From positions 255 through 60,728 of the forward strand of contig NZ_WWVR01000016.1 of assembly GCF_009883055.1 (NCBI RefSeq): DNA of 60,474 nt, in the 5' to 3' direction. Positions 1-9,239 of this stretch are shown here, piece by piece (within the stretch, counting starts at the first letter, position 1; each line of letters starts with the position of its first letter). Under the pieces are notes generated by a model. The model had not been told where the DNA came from. It saw nothing but the letters and a program-made list of their open reading frames with translations, and ran no database searches. This stretch comes from Blautia sp. BIOML-A1 (GTDB taxonomy: Bacteria; Bacillota; Clostridia; Lachnospirales; Lachnospiraceae). A program made the translations under genes and the position numbers.

Positions 1-914
1 GCATCAAGGGAAGTATCGTAGTGAATGAAAGGATGGAAACTTCTGTACCGGATATTTATGCAGCAGGTGATGCAGTTCAGGTAAAACATTATGTTACGGG
101 TGATGATGCGCTGATCTCTTTGGCTGGTCCGGCCAATAAACAGGGCAGGATCATCGCTGATAATATTTGTGGCGGTGATAGTCGTTACCTGGGCAGTCAG
201 GGAAGCTCCGTTATCAAAGTTTTTGATATGACAGCAGCCACTACAGGTATCAATGAAACCAATGCCAAAAAGTCAGGATTAGAGGTAGATACAGTAATTC
301 TTTCTCCTATGAGTCATGCCGGTTATTATCCTGGTGGAAAAGTGATGACCATGAAGGTGGTTTTTGAAAAAGAGACCTATCGCTTGCTTGGTGCTCAGAT
401 TATTGGATATGAGGGCGTTGATAAACGGATTGATGTGCTGGCAACAGCAATCCATGCAGGACTGAAGGCAACCCAGCTGAAAGATCTGGATCTCGCATAT
501 GCACCGTCTTATTCCTCTGCCAAGGATCCTGTAAACATGGCCGGGTTTATGATAGACAATATAGCAAAAGGAACCCTGAAACAGTGGCACCTGGAAGATG
601 TGGATACGATCTCTGAAGATGAAAGTGCTGTGTTGCTGGATGTGAGAACTGTAAATGAATTCAGCAGGGGTCATATTGATGGATTCAAAAACATTCCTGT
701 AGATGAACTGAGGGAACGGATCAATGAAATTGAGAAAGGAAAGCCTGTATATCTGATATGTCAGAGTGGGCTGCGAAGTTATATTGCCAGTCGTATTCTG
801 GAAGGAAATGGATATGAAACATATAACTTCTCAGGCGGATTCTGTTTCTATGATGCAGTGATTAATGACCGCGCGCTGATCGAAAGGTTATATGTATGTG
901 GTATGGATTATTAG
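1..914 (+). CDS. CoA-disulfide reductase-type flavoprotein with C-terminal rhodanese domain (5' end outside window)
   Basis: The reading frame is open from base 3, so the gene starts before the window. The first visible residues (VNERMETSVPDIYAAGD) are the conserved FAD-binding block near the middle of pyridine nucleotide-disulfide oxidoreductases, followed by the dimerisation domain. About the last 90 residues form a rhodanese domain: LLDVRTVNEF, a GHIDGFKNIP block, and LICQSGLRS carrying the likely persulfide-forming Cys. This order is typical of CoA-disulfide or CoA-persulfide reductases, which use NAD(P)H and handle sulfane sulfur in the cytoplasm. The N-terminal redox Cys cannot be seen. 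The Crp/Fnr-type regulator gene downstream runs convergently. Confidence 0.85.
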   Translation, partial: IKGSIVVNERMETSVPDIYAAGDAVQVKHYVTGDDALISLAGPANKQGRIIADNICGGDSRYLGSQGSSVIKVFDMTAATTGINETNAKKSGLEVDTVILSPMSHAGYYPGGKVMTMKVVFEKETYRLLGAQIIGYEGVDKRIDVLATAIHAGLKATQLKDLDLAYAPSYSSAKDPVNMAGFMIDNIAKGTLKQWHLEDVDTISEDESAVLLDVRTVNEFSRGHIDGFKNIPVDELRERINEIEKGKPVYLICQSGLRSYIASRILEGNGYETYNFSGGFCFYDAVINDRALIERLYVCGMDY

Positions 915-931
915 AAATAATCAAAATATTT

Positions 932-1591
932 TTATGATTTTTGTAGTGTTTCCAGTCTTTTCGAATCAAGGATTGTGATTTTGCCGCGGGAGAGTTTGAC
1001 GAGTCCTTCACCTTGAAAGTATCGAAGCATTCGAGTGATAACTTCTCTGTGGGAACCAAGATGATTAGCAATCGTCTCATGAGTGATTTTCAGCTCGTTT
1101 GTTCCTTCGATATAGGTCTCTTCTAAAAGAAATGAAGCAACACGCTTATCCAAACTTTTCCACATGATTTGTTCAATAAGCCACATGACATCAGAAAAAC
1201 GGGTAGCCATTAACTCATTGGTATAGTTTGCGACGGGAGCAGATTCCTGCATGATGCTTTTATAGATCTCAGCAGGGATGATCCAAAGATCTGTATCTTT
1301 TTCTGCTTCAATGGTTACTTCAAATTGAATGGAACGTATGATACATGAGGCGGACAAGAGGCACATATCCATATCGAACAGACGGTAAAGCGTAATCTCC
1401 CGTCCTTCATCTGAAAGTATGTAAGTTCGAAGCTGTCCGGACTTAACCAGTAATAAGCCAGTGCAATCCATGTTTCCGTTGTGAATGACCGTTCCCTTTT
1501 TTACATGCTGTGTGCTTAAATGATCTGAAATCAGTTTTTTCTGTTTTGTATTTAATTCACTCCATACTGGAAAATAATTATCAAAGCTCAT
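932..1591 (-). CDS. Crp/Fnr-family transcriptional regulator
   Basis: 219 aa. The N-terminal half is a cyclic-nucleotide-binding-type beta roll (VIHNGNMDCTGLLLVKSGQL). The C-terminal part holds a Crp-type winged helix with the recognition segment HETIANHLGSHREVITRML. There is no N-terminal Cys cluster of the oxygen-sensing FNR type; the cysteines seen (in NMDCTG and MCLLSASC) could be redox-active, which is inference. It is transcribed away from the DUF134-NifX gene from a shared 141-bp region. Its own promoter reads well on the minus strand (see 1618-1646). Its position between a sulfane-sulfur enzyme and a metal-cofactor protein suggests control of redox or sulfur genes; the effector is unknown. 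Confidence 0.85.
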   Translation of the reverse strand: MSFDNYFPVWSELNTKQKKLISDHLSTQHVKKGTVIHNGNMDCTGLLLVKSGQLRTYILSDEGREITLYRLFDMDMCLLSASCIIRSIQFEVTIEAEKDTDLWIIPAEIYKSIMQESAPVANYTNELMATRFSDVMWLIEQIMWKSLDKRVASFLLEETYIEGTNELKITHETIANHLGSHREVITRMLRYFQGEGLVKLSRGKITILDSKRLETLQKS

Positions 1592-1617
1592 AATATTTCT
1601 CTCCCTTTTATGAACAT

Positions 1618-1646
1618 AGTATACTTATTTTTTTGAAAGGCGTCAA
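1618..1646 (-). promoter_or_regulatory. Promoter of the Crp/Fnr-type regulator gene
   Basis: On the minus strand, -35 TTGACG (1646-1641) and -10 TATACT (1623-1618) are separated by exactly 17 bases, and the start codon lies 27 bases beyond the -10. Confidence 0.65.
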
Positions 1647-1653
1647 TTGCATA

Positions 1654-1688
1654 ATTGACATATGTCGAAAAAGTTATTGACATATGCC
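1654..1688 (+). promoter_or_regulatory. Candidate operator: ATTGACATATG repeated 22 bp apart
   Basis: ATTGACATATG occurs at 1654-1664 and again at 1676-1686. The spacing of 22 bp is about two helical turns. The first copy continues into an imperfect palindrome, TTGAC-ATAT-GTCGA, the symmetry expected for a Crp/Fnr dimer. The second copy overlaps the -35 box of the plus-strand promoter. Autoregulation and co-regulation by the adjacent regulator is inference. Confidence 0.5.
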
Positions 1689-1705
1689 TTTTATCAAGCT
1701 AATAT
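1677..1705 (+). promoter_or_regulatory. Promoter of the DUF134-NifX gene
   Basis: -35 TTGACA (1677-1682), 17-base spacer, -10 TAATAT (1700-1705). The GAAGGGAGCAG ribosome site and ATG follow at once. Confidence 0.65.
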
Positions 1706-1732
1706 ATAAGAAAAGCGAGAAGGGAGCAGTTT

Positions 1733-2506
1733 ATGCCGAGACCAGTAAAATGCAGAAAAGTCTGCCATTTTCCGAATGTTTTAGAATTCCTTCCGGCAGA
1801 TGATGCCGAGAAAAAAGCACCCATTGTTCTGACTGTAGATGAGTACGAGACAATCCGTCTTCTGGACAAGAAAGGTTACAGTCAGGAGCAGTGTGCAGTA
1901 TCTATGCAGATCGCAAGAACGACGGTCCAGCGGATTTACGAGATTGCCCGGAAGAAAATAGCAGATGCACTTATTGACGGACATCCACTCAGAATTGAGG
2001 GCGGGGATTTCAGAATCTGCGACGGTCAGAGCAGTAACTGCAGCCTTGGAGGATGTTACAAGCAGGAACTTTATCAAAAATATGCAGTGGAAAAAGGAGA
2101 GGGTATAATGAGAATAGCAGTAACATATGAAAACGGACAGATTTTCCAGCATTTTGGACACACAGAGACATTTAAGCTTTACGATGTAGAGGAAGGAAAA
2201 GTAGTACATTCAGAAGTAGTAGATACGAATGGAAGCGGACACGGTGCATTGGCGGGAGTCCTTAATGCATTAAATACAGATGTTCTGATCTGTGGCGGAA
2301 TTGGAGGCGGTGCACAGACTGCGTTAGCGGCAGCCGGCATTAAGCTTTTCGGAGGAGTTTCCGGAGATGCAGATGAAGCAGTAGAAGCTTTTATCAACGA
2401 AACACTTGAGTATAATCCGGATGTGAAGTGTTCCCATCACGAACACAACCACGGGGAAGGACATACATGTGGCGAGCACGGATGCGGAAGCCACAGCTGT
2501 CATTAA
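1733..2506 (+). CDS. DUF134 HTH domain fused to NifX/NifB-type FeMo-cofactor-binding domain
   Basis: 257 aa. Residues 1 to about 105 are a DUF134 protein: Cys-containing N-terminus (MPRPVKCRKVC), a DEYETIRLLD block and a helix-turn-helix (GYSQEQCAVSMQIARTTVQR). Residues 126 to about 225 are a dinitrogenase iron-molybdenum cofactor domain with the GGIGGGAQTALAAAGI signature. A Cys/His-rich tail (residues about 232-257) probably binds metal. The two domains are often separate neighbouring genes. Here an internal ATG at 2108, in frame, has its own Shine-Dalgarno site (AAGGAGAGGG, 2094-2103), so the second domain may also be made alone. No nif genes are nearby; a metal-cluster or redox sensing role is inference. 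Confidence 0.85.
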   Translation: MPRPVKCRKVCHFPNVLEFLPADDAEKKAPIVLTVDEYETIRLLDKKGYSQEQCAVSMQIARTTVQRIYEIARKKIADALIDGHPLRIEGGDFRICDGQSSNCSLGGCYKQELYQKYAVEKGEGIMRIAVTYENGQIFQHFGHTETFKLYDVEEGKVVHSEVVDTNGSGHGALAGVLNALNTDVLICGGIGGGAQTALAAAGIKLFGGVSGDADEAVEAFINETLEYNPDVKCSHHEHNHGEGHTCGEHGCGSHSCH

Positions 2507-2532
2507 GAAGAATAGCAAGAATAATAATATTA

Positions 2533-2580
2533 AAGGATGCGTCAAGGTAACGGGAGAAGTTACCGTGGCGCATCCTTTTT
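2533..2580 (+). terminator. Intrinsic terminator of the DUF134-NifX gene
   Basis: Outer stem AAGGATGCG/CGCATCCTT and inner stem GGTAAC/GTTACC around GGGAGAA, followed by a T run. Confidence 0.85.
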
Positions 2581-2728
2581 GTGTGAGAGGAAATTCCTTT
2601 TTTTCGTTTGCTTAAAAGCCATTTTGTATTATACAGGATAATCTGACATATGTTTTCGGAGAATTCAGTGTAAAAAAACACGATTTTTATAAAAAATAAG
2701 CCATTTTTATAGGGATGAAAGTGTGGTA

Positions 2729-3721
2729 CTATGTTATTGTTGGTTGCAAAAGCTTTTTCGTAGATTGATATTTTTTACGATACTGGTAAGGCGTAACCGA
2801 AAAGTACCGCTTGAACAGTTTGATAAAATAAGTCAGATCATGATAACCGACCAGTTCTGCAATATTCTGAACGGAGAGGTCACTTTGTTCCAGAAGGCTT
2901 CGGGCCTGCTGAAGTCGGATTTCCTGAATGACCGTAGTAACAGTAGTACCGTTTTCGTGAAACAGTTTGCAGAGATAAGACTGACTGATATGAAAATATT
3001 CTGCAATTGTTCTGGCAGAGGTCATTGGATAATTATCACAGATATAAGAATAAATCTGATCATAACGTACCAGCCGAAGCGGATTGGATGGAGAGACGCA
3101 GATATGGCTGAGTGACTGTCGTTCCATAAGGGTAAAAAGCATGCCGGCAGAATAATAAAGCATATTTTGATGGAAAATCTGTTTATGATGGAATTCTTCA
3201 TACATTTCAGCCAGAAGAGTATCTAGTTTATCTGTGTAGGAGACTGAAAAATAAAGATAATTCCAGTAATGTGTCCGATACAGCATATTGGAACAAAAAA
3301 GAAGAAGCATATTATTGGCTGAGATCAGGTCGGAGTAATGACTTTTCAGAGAATCCAGCTTGAAAAAAATATGCAGGATCTGGCAGTCGGGATCAGGAGA
3401 AAAAGAATGAATAACCTGATGTGGGATAATACAAAAGGAATGTTTGGATAAAAAGACGGATTCCGGTGGTGCTGCCAGATCTGTTTTATAAAATCTGCAG
3501 GTGCAGTTTCCTTTAAGGATAAACAAAACATCCACAAAATCCTGCTTGCACAGACGATTTTGAAAATCAGGATCCTGCAAAAATACTGCGATTTCTTCAT
3601 TGCAGCGAAAAACATCAGATTCAGTTATACAGAAAACAGAATTCAGGCTGTGGTTTCTGGAAATAGCAGGAAAAAGCACAGCATCAGATGCAGTTAAGAT
3701 AGATTGCAATGTCTGTTTCAT
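2729..3721 (-). CDS. AraC-family transcriptional regulator
   Basis: 330 aa when started at the ATG at 3721, which has a GGAGG site 8 bases upstream; an upstream in-frame start at 3793 has no such support. The N-terminal two thirds is a cupin-like sensing region (LHIFFKLDS). The C-terminal 100 residues carry the two AraC helix-turn-helix motifs (ARTIAEYFHISQSYLCKLF and VQNIAELVGYHDLTYFIKLF, ending FSVTPYQYRKKY). It is divergent from the cobalamin-riboswitch operon, a layout similar to regulators of metallophore loci such as YbtA. Regulation of that operon is inference from position. Confidence 0.85.
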   Translation of the reverse strand: MKQTLQSILTASDAVLFPAISRNHSLNSVFCITESDVFRCNEEIAVFLQDPDFQNRLCKQDFVDVLFILKGNCTCRFYKTDLAAPPESVFLSKHSFCIIPHQVIHSFSPDPDCQILHIFFKLDSLKSHYSDLISANNMLLLFCSNMLYRTHYWNYLYFSVSYTDKLDTLLAEMYEEFHHKQIFHQNMLYYSAGMLFTLMERQSLSHICVSPSNPLRLVRYDQIYSYICDNYPMTSARTIAEYFHISQSYLCKLFHENGTTVTTVIQEIRLQQARSLLEQSDLSVQNIAELVGYHDLTYFIKLFKRYFSVTPYQYRKKYQSTKKLLQPTIT

Positions 3722-3806
3722 AGCAAGCCTCCATATAATGTACTGACAGTCATTATAACAGATGCAGCAGGGAAGATACAGACCATAAACCAAGAAAATT
3801 AAATAG

Positions 3807-3957
3807 TCAGAAAGGTGTACAAAGTACTTAATAAGGAATCTGGTGAAATGCCAGAACAGCCACCGCTACTGTGACAGGGACGAAAACCAAAAAATCACTG
3901 GAGAAATCCGGGAAGATGGTAAGTAGGATGAACTGGAGTCAGGAGACTTGCCTTTTT
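3807..3957 (+). ncRNA. Cobalamin (B12) riboswitch aptamer
   Basis: The conserved core is easy to read: GGTGAAATGCCAGAAC (3829 on), then the B12-box-type run CAGCCACCGCTACTGTGA, GGGACGAA, CACTGG, GGGAAGATGG and GAGTCAGGAGACTTGCCT (3935 on). P1 is closed by AAAGG near 3811 pairing with CCTTT near 3951. It lies 150 bp before the ABC importer operon and should switch that operon off when cobalamin is plentiful. Confidence 0.92.
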
Positions 3958-3994
3958 GATAGAAAAAATTCTGATTCGGATGGGATACAGAAGA

Positions 3995-4064
3995 AATAAG
4001 CTCTGCCTGGGGTAGAGATTTATTTTTGTGCTGATATGATGCTGAATCATATCAGTTTTTTTTT
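3995..4064 (+). terminator. Expression platform of the cobalamin riboswitch
   Basis: The intrinsic terminator CTGATATGAT-GCTGA-ATCATATCAG (4031-4055, perfect 10-bp stem) is followed by nine T. Just before it, 3995-4026 can form another stem (AAATAA...TTATTT with CTCT/AGAG inside) that could compete as an antiterminator; that part is inference. The position between aptamer and first ORF fits transcriptional attenuation. Confidence 0.85.
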
Positions 4065-4107
4065 GTTTCAAACACAATAAACAGATGAAAAATGAGGAGA
4101 AATGAAG

Positions 4108-5037
4108 ATGGGAAAGGTAATTGCAAAGCGTTTTATATTTATGATACCGGTAGTTCTGGCAGTTACATTTATTATTTTTATGCTGAGTTTTATATCGGCA
4201 GGTGATGCGGCCAGAGTACTGGCAGAGCAAAAATACGAACATCCATCACCGGAGCAGGTAGAAGAAGTACGGCATGAGGAAGGATTGGATCAGCCTGTGT
4301 TGGTGCAGTATGGAAAATGGCTGAATCAGGCGTTGCATGGTGATTTTGGAAAATCATATTCCACAAGAAAACCAGCTTTTGAGGAATTAAAAAGATATTT
4401 TCCACAGACGTTTAAACTGGCAGTTACTTCGTTTTTCCTGTTGCTGATCGTATCGGTTCCTCTTGGGATTTTGTCAGCGATTTATGAAAACAGGTTTCTG
4501 GATAAAGCCGTTCGTGTCTTATCATCGCTCAGTGTATCTATGCCATCTTTCTGGATTGGTCTGATGTTGCTCTATATATTTGGAGTGAAGTTGAAAGTAA
4601 TCTCTGTAATCGGAGGAAATGCCGGTGGTATCCCGATTCTTGCAGCATTTGCCATGGATATCAGTTTTTTTGGAATCATGACAAGACTGATTCGTACAAA
4701 TATGATACAGGTGCTGAAGCAAGATTACATACGTGCCAGCAGAGCCAAGGGATTGTCCTCTGTAAATGTGATTCTGCGTCATGGATTAAAAAATATACTG
4801 ATTCCTGTGATGACACGCCTGGTATCAATGGTAATCAGCTTTTTCTGTGGCTCAGCCGTGATAGAGAGCATTTTTTCCATTCAGGGAATCGGAAATCTCG
4901 CACTGAAATCAGTGGTTACAAAAGATGCTCCGGTGCTGCAATGTTTTATCTTTATTCTGGCAGTGGGCATTGTAGTGTTGAATTTTCTTGTGGATATCGC
5001 CTATTCTGCGATTGACCGGCGAATTCAGTTAAAGTAA
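4108..5037 (+). CDS. ABC transporter permease, NikB/OppB type
   Basis: 309 aa from the second of two ATGs (4102, 4108); GAGGAG at 4094-4099 is correctly spaced only for 4108. The N-terminal membrane segment (FIFMIPVVLAVTFIIFMLSF) is followed by a periplasmic-type loop and a binding-protein-dependent permease domain with about five more helices. The EAA-like loop (DYIRASRAKGLSSVNVILRH) contacts the ATPase. It is the first gene of the cobalamin-riboswitch operon and pairs with the next permease. The NikB/DppB/OppB family imports peptides, nickel or metallophores; the riboswitch points to cobalt or a cobalt- or corrinoid-related ligand. Confidence 0.87.
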   Translation: MGKVIAKRFIFMIPVVLAVTFIIFMLSFISAGDAARVLAEQKYEHPSPEQVEEVRHEEGLDQPVLVQYGKWLNQALHGDFGKSYSTRKPAFEELKRYFPQTFKLAVTSFFLLLIVSVPLGILSAIYENRFLDKAVRVLSSLSVSMPSFWIGLMLLYIFGVKLKVISVIGGNAGGIPILAAFAMDISFFGIMTRLIRTNMIQVLKQDYIRASRAKGLSSVNVILRHGLKNILIPVMTRLVSMVISFFCGSAVIESIFSIQGIGNLALKSVVTKDAPVLQCFIFILAVGIVVLNFLVDIAYSAIDRRIQLK

Positions 5038-5052
5038 AGGAGAAGGCATAGA

Positions 5053-5916
5053 ATGGGAAGCAGAAGAGCACAAAAAACAGACAAAAGCATGATTCAAAAT
5101 CTGTACTGGAAACGGATATTCCAGTCACCAAAAACAAAAATAGGATTAATCGTAGTAATGATTTTTGCAGTGGCAGCTGTTTTTGCACCTGTGCTGGCAC
5201 CGCATGATCCGCTGCTGGTGGACGTTACAATAAAATTAAAAAGTCCGTCAGCGGCGTATCCTTTAGGCACTGATCAGCTGGGACGATGTATTTTATCAAG
5301 ACTTCTCTGGGGTAGCCGATATTCATTGAGTTACAGCTTTACGGTACTTATGATTACCGTATGTGTTGGTGTGCCGATTGGACTGTTTGCCGGATATGTA
5401 GGTGGAAAAATTGATTCTGTGATTATGAGAATCATAGATGTATTTATGGCAATGCCGGTCTTTATTGTGGCACTTGCTATTGCGGGAACTATGGGAGCCA
5501 GCGGTGCTCATCTGATCCTGTCCTTATCGGTTGTATCCTGGGCAGAATATGCAAGACTTGCCCGTGCACTGACACTTCAGGAAAAAAATAAAAATTATAT
5601 GACTGCATTAAAAGCCGGCGGCTGTGGTCATGCCAGAATTATATTCAGACATATATTAAGAAATATCCTGCCGTCTGTGATCGCACTGGCAACCATGGAA
5701 ATCGGTTCGATTATTTTGTCTATCGCTGGTTTTTCATTTATTGGTCTGGGTGTGCAGGCACCGACACCGGAATGGGGAATTATGCTCAGTGACAGTAAAA
5801 GTTATATCCAGACTTATCCAAGTCTGATGTTTTATCCGGGCATACTGATTATGATCATTGTTCTGGCATTTAATTATCTGGGGGAGGGAATACAGAATGG
5901 AACAGCCCAAAAATGA
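5053..5916 (+). CDS. ABC transporter permease, NikC/OppC type
   Basis: 287 aa. The N-terminal helix (KIGLIVVMIFAVAAVFAPVL) leads into the OppC N-terminal motif (HDPLLVDV...YPLGTDQLGRCILSRLLWG), then the permease domain with its EAA loop (NYMTALKAGGCGHARIIFRH). The ending SFIGLGVQAPTPEWGIML is typical of DppC/NikC. GGAG lies upstream of the ATG and the gene is 15 bp after the first permease. It overlaps the next gene by 20 bp, which suggests translational coupling. Confidence 0.87.
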   Translation: MGSRRAQKTDKSMIQNLYWKRIFQSPKTKIGLIVVMIFAVAAVFAPVLAPHDPLLVDVTIKLKSPSAAYPLGTDQLGRCILSRLLWGSRYSLSYSFTVLMITVCVGVPIGLFAGYVGGKIDSVIMRIIDVFMAMPVFIVALAIAGTMGASGAHLILSLSVVSWAEYARLARALTLQEKNKNYMTALKAGGCGHARIIFRHILRNILPSVIALATMEIGSIILSIAGFSFIGLGVQAPTPEWGIMLSDSKSYIQTYPSLMFYPGILIMIIVLAFNYLGEGIQNGTAQK

Positions 5917-6688
5917 TGTTCTAAAGGTGAAAAGATTACATGTGGAGTTTCAGACCTCTCACGGAATGGTGCATGCAGTAAAAGATGTCAGTCTGGAAGT
6001 AAAAAGAGGAAGGATTCATGCATTGGTGGGAGAAAGCGGAAGCGGCAAGTCAGTTACTTCTCTGACGATTATGAATCTGCTTGCAGGAAATGGAAAGGTG
6101 ATATCTGGAGATGTGACACTGAACGAAAAGAGTATTCTGAAGTTATCAGGAAAAGAAAAGCGACAGTTATACGGAGACAGGATTGGAATGATTTTTCAGG
6201 ATCCGACAGCCGCTCTCGATCCGCTTTTTACAGTTGAGCAACTGCTTCTGGAAGGGCTGAGAAAACATCATAGAATGAGCAAAAAACAGGCAAGAGAAGT
6301 TGCACTGGAAAGTCTGAGGATGATGAATCTGCGTGATCCGGAAGAACTGATGAAGAAAAAGCCTTACGAATTGTCAGGTGGTATGTGTCAACGGGTTATG
6401 ATCGCCATTGCCATGTCCATGAAACCAGATTATCTGATCGCAGATGAACCGACGACGGCATTGGATGTAACAGTGCAGAAACAGATTCTGGAAGAAATCT
6501 ATCAGTTATCCAGGAAAGAAAATCTGGGCGTGTTATTTATCACTCATGATCTGGGTGTGGTGGCAGAAATTGCAGATGATGTTTCAATTATGAAGGACGG
6601 CGAAATAGTAGAAAACGGAACAGTCGAAGATATCTTTTATCATCCACAGCATTCATATACAAAAAAACTGTTGGATGCTGTTTTATAG
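5897..6688 (+). CDS. ABC transporter ATPase, NikD/DppD type
   Basis: 263 aa from the ATG at 5897, preceded by GGGGAGGG. Walker A GESGSGKS (residues about 45-52), Q-loop IFQDPTAALDP, signature LSGGMCQR, Walker B YLIADEPTTALD and the switch His in LFITHDLG are all present, so the ATPase should be active. It starts inside the preceding permease gene. It forms the ATP-driving pair of the importer with the next gene. Confidence 0.88.
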   Translation: MEQPKNDVLKVKRLHVEFQTSHGMVHAVKDVSLEVKRGRIHALVGESGSGKSVTSLTIMNLLAGNGKVISGDVTLNEKSILKLSGKEKRQLYGDRIGMIFQDPTAALDPLFTVEQLLLEGLRKHHRMSKKQAREVALESLRMMNLRDPEELMKKKPYELSGGMCQRVMIAIAMSMKPDYLIADEPTTALDVTVQKQILEEIYQLSRKENLGVLFITHDLGVVAEIADDVSIMKDGEIVENGTVEDIFYHPQHSYTKKLLDAVL

Positions 6689-6697
6689 GGGAAAAGT

Positions 6698-7636
6698 ATG
6701 AGTACGTTACTAAAGACAGAACATTTAAAAAAATATTATGGCAAGAAAAAAATAGTGAAAGCAGTGGATGATGTAAGTTTGGAAATCCATGCCGGATCAT
6801 CCATGGCTCTGATCGGTGAAAGTGGAAGTGGGAAAACTACATTTGGAAAGCTGATTGCAGGTCTGGAGAAGTCTACAGATGGGAAATTTTGGTTTCAGGG
6901 ACAGGAAATGCAGAATTTTTCTGAAAAACAGTTCCGTCCATATCGCAGGAACCTTCAGATGATCTTTCAAAGCAGCAGCGGAGTATTTGATCCCGGGTAC
7001 ACAATTGGAGAAAATATCCTGGAAATTCTGAAATTACATGAAAAACTGCAAGAGGGGGAGTATGAAGAGCGAGTAAAGGAAGCTTTGATCCAGACGGGTC
7101 TGGATCCGGATATTCGTAACCGTTATGTTGGACAGATTTCAGGAGGCCAGTGTCAGAGAGCCAATATTGCGAGAGCGCTGGTATTAAGACCAGAACTTGT
7201 AATCTGTGATGAACCGGTATCCAGTCTGGATTATTCCATACGAAAGCAGATCCTGCATCTGTTAAATGAACTGCAGGAAAAATATGAGATGACCTATTTA
7301 CTGATCACTCACGATTTGTCCAATGTTCCGTATCTCTGCAAAGAGGTGGCAATTATGTATCAGGGACGTGTGGTAGAGTTTATCAAGCATACCGACAGAT
7401 TAAAAGAGACAGCCATACATCCTTATACAATAGATCTGTTTGATTCCATTCCGGTGAAAGAACCGAGAATGCGAAGAATCGGATTACAGGAAAAGAAAAT
7501 GTTTTCAGATACGATTCCGGAACAGGGCTGCCCATATCAGAACAGGTGCAGCAAATGTACAAATATATGCAGAGTGCACATACCGGAACTGACAGAAATT
7601 GCGACAGGACATTTTGCGGCATGTCATATGCTGTAA
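6698..7636 (+). CDS. ABC transporter ATPase, NikE/DppF/OppF type
   Basis: 312 aa. Walker A GESGSGKT near residue 40, Q-loop [13 protein letters not shown], signature ISGGQCQR, Walker [13 protein letters not shown] and YLLITHDLS. The C-terminus is an oligopeptide-transporter-type extension rich in cysteine ([15 protein letters not shown]), which in related proteins can hold an Fe-S cluster. RBS GGGGAAAAGT precedes the ATG. It is the second ATPase of the importer. Confidence 0.88.
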   Translation: MSTLLKTEHLKKYYGKKKIVKAVDDVSLEIHAGSSMALIGESGSGKTTFGKLIAGLEKSTDGKFWFQGQEMQNFSEKQFRPYRRNLQMIFQSSSGVFDPGYTIGENILEILKLHEKLQEGEYEERVKEALIQTGLDPDIRNRYVGQISGGQCQRANIARALVLRPELVICDEPVSSLDYSIRKQILHLLNELQEKYEMTYLLITHDLSNVPYLCKEVAIMYQGRVVEFIKHTDRLKETAIHPYTIDLFDSIPVKEPRMRRIGLQEKKMFSDTIPEQGCPYQNRCSKCTNICRVHIPELTEIATGHFAACHML

Positions 7637-7667
7637 AATATATAACAAATACAAAGGAGAGGAAGAA

Positions 7668-9236
7668 ATGAAGAAACGAAACGTAGTAAAACTGGTAGCA
7701 TTGGGAATGATGGCAGCAACTTTGATGACAGGCATCAATGTACAGGCAGAAGGAGAAAAAGTGGTTACAGCAATAACATCCCTTGATCTGACTCCTGAAC
7801 TTTGTGATCCTGTAAAAAGTGGTCCGGACTTTCGTCTTTATGAAATGATCTATGATCCGCTGGTACGTTATGGAGAAAATGGAGAGATTGAACCCGCACT
7901 GGCAGAATCCTGGGATATCAGCGAAGATGGCACAACCTATACGTTTCATTTAAGAAAAGATGTGAAATTCTCAGACGGTACAGAGTTTAATGCAGATAAT
8001 GTGCTCTGGAATTATAACAGATGGGTGGAACAGGATGTAACCGGCAACTTTTCAGCCAAACTGGAAGATGTAACAAAAGTAGATGATTATACTGTAGAAT
8101 TTAAGTTTGCAGAACCATGTTATACACTGCTGATTGAATTTACTTATCCAAGACCATTCCGTTTCACCTGTGAAAGTGCACTGGATGAAGATGGAGAATT
8201 TTATCAGGAAGTGGGTACCGGAATGTGGATGATCGACAGTTATGAGAGTGGTCAGGAAGTAGTTCTGGTACCAAATCCGAATTATTATGGAGAGAAACCA
8301 AAGATTGATAAAGTTGTTTTGAAACAGGTGGTAGACGGAGATGCCAGAGTGATGGCACTGCAGAGTGGAGAGGCAGATCTGAATCTCCAGGATATTCCTT
8401 CCGAAAGCTACAGCATTATTCAGGCAGATGAAGAGTTATCAACAGAACAGCAGGTTTCCACACTTTCCTTCTATCTGATTGAGAATTATGATACACCGGC
8501 ACTTCAGGATATAAACGTACGTCAGGCACTGAATTATGCAACAAATAATGAAAGCATTGTAAATGACCTGTTAGATGGTTATGGTAATCCGGCAACCGGA
8601 CTTATGTCTCCGACAGTTCCTTATGTAACAGAAGAAAACAGCAAAGGCTATCCATATGACCCAGACAAGGCAAAAGAACTGTTAAAAGAAGCAGGATATG
8701 AGGATACAGACGGAGACGGTATTGTAGAAAAAGACGGAGAACCGCTGAATCTCAGACTGGTATTTCAGACAGAAGAATACGCTTCCTGGAAGTCTCTGTG
8801 CGAGTTCCTGAAATCAGAATACGAAAAGATTGGTGTAGGTATTGAACTGGTAGAAGAAGAATCTGCAGCTTACTATGATGCCATCTGGTCCACAAGAGAC
8901 TATGACCTGTGTATCTACCGCAGCTATGAAGATTCCTGGATGCCTCATGGTTTCCTGAAATCCATGTTCTATGCATCAGATGGAGCAAAGGCAGTAAACT
9001 GGTATGATGAAGAACTGAACAATGATCTCGGAGAAGTATTAAAGACACAGGATGAAGAAGAACGTACTGCATTATACGACAAGATTCTGACACGTATCAA
9101 TGATCAGGCAGTTACAATACCGTTATATTATCCAAACCGTGATTATATCTATAACAATACCAGACTGACCAATGTGGAACTTGCACCGACAGCCTATGAA
9201 GGCATTAACTGGGGAACGCTGGATATAGTGGAGTAA
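7668..9236 (+). CDS. Extracellular solute-binding protein, family 5 (NikA/DppA/OppA type)
   Basis: 522 aa from the ATG at 7668, with AAGGAGAGG upstream. Residues 1 to about 27 are a signal peptide ([20 protein letters not shown], ending NVQA). SBP_bac_5 features follow: [55 protein letters not shown]. Family 5 proteins bind peptides, nickel-histidine complexes or metallophores. Oddly there is no lipobox cysteine: the predicted cut is a type I Ala-X-Ala-like site, so the protein may not be lipid-anchored as Gram-positive binding proteins usually are. It is the fifth gene of the riboswitch operon. Confidence 0.88.
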   Translation: MKKRNVVKLVALGMMAATLMTGINVQAEGEKVVTAITSLDLTPELCDPVKSGPDFRLYEMIYDPLVRYGENGEIEPALAESWDISEDGTTYTFHLRKDVKFSDGTEFNADNVLWNYNRWVEQDVTGNFSAKLEDVTKVDDYTVEFKFAEPCYTLLIEFTYPRPFRFTCESALDEDGEFYQEVGTGMWMIDSYESGQEVVLVPNPNYYGEKPKIDKVVLKQVVDGDARVMALQSGEADLNLQDIPSESYSIIQADEELSTEQQVSTLSFYLIENYDTPALQDINVRQALNYATNNESIVNDLLDGYGNPATGLMSPTVPYVTEENSKGYPYDPDKAKELLKEAGYEDTDGDGIVEKDGEPLNLRLVFQTEEYASWKSLCEFLKSEYEKIGVGIELVEEESAAYYDAIWSTRDYDLCIYRSYEDSWMPHGFLKSMFYASDGAKAVNWYDEELNNDLGEVLKTQDEEERTALYDKILTRINDQAVTIPLYYPNRDYIYNNTRLTNVELAPTAYEGINWGTLDIVE

Positions 9237-9239
9237 AAT

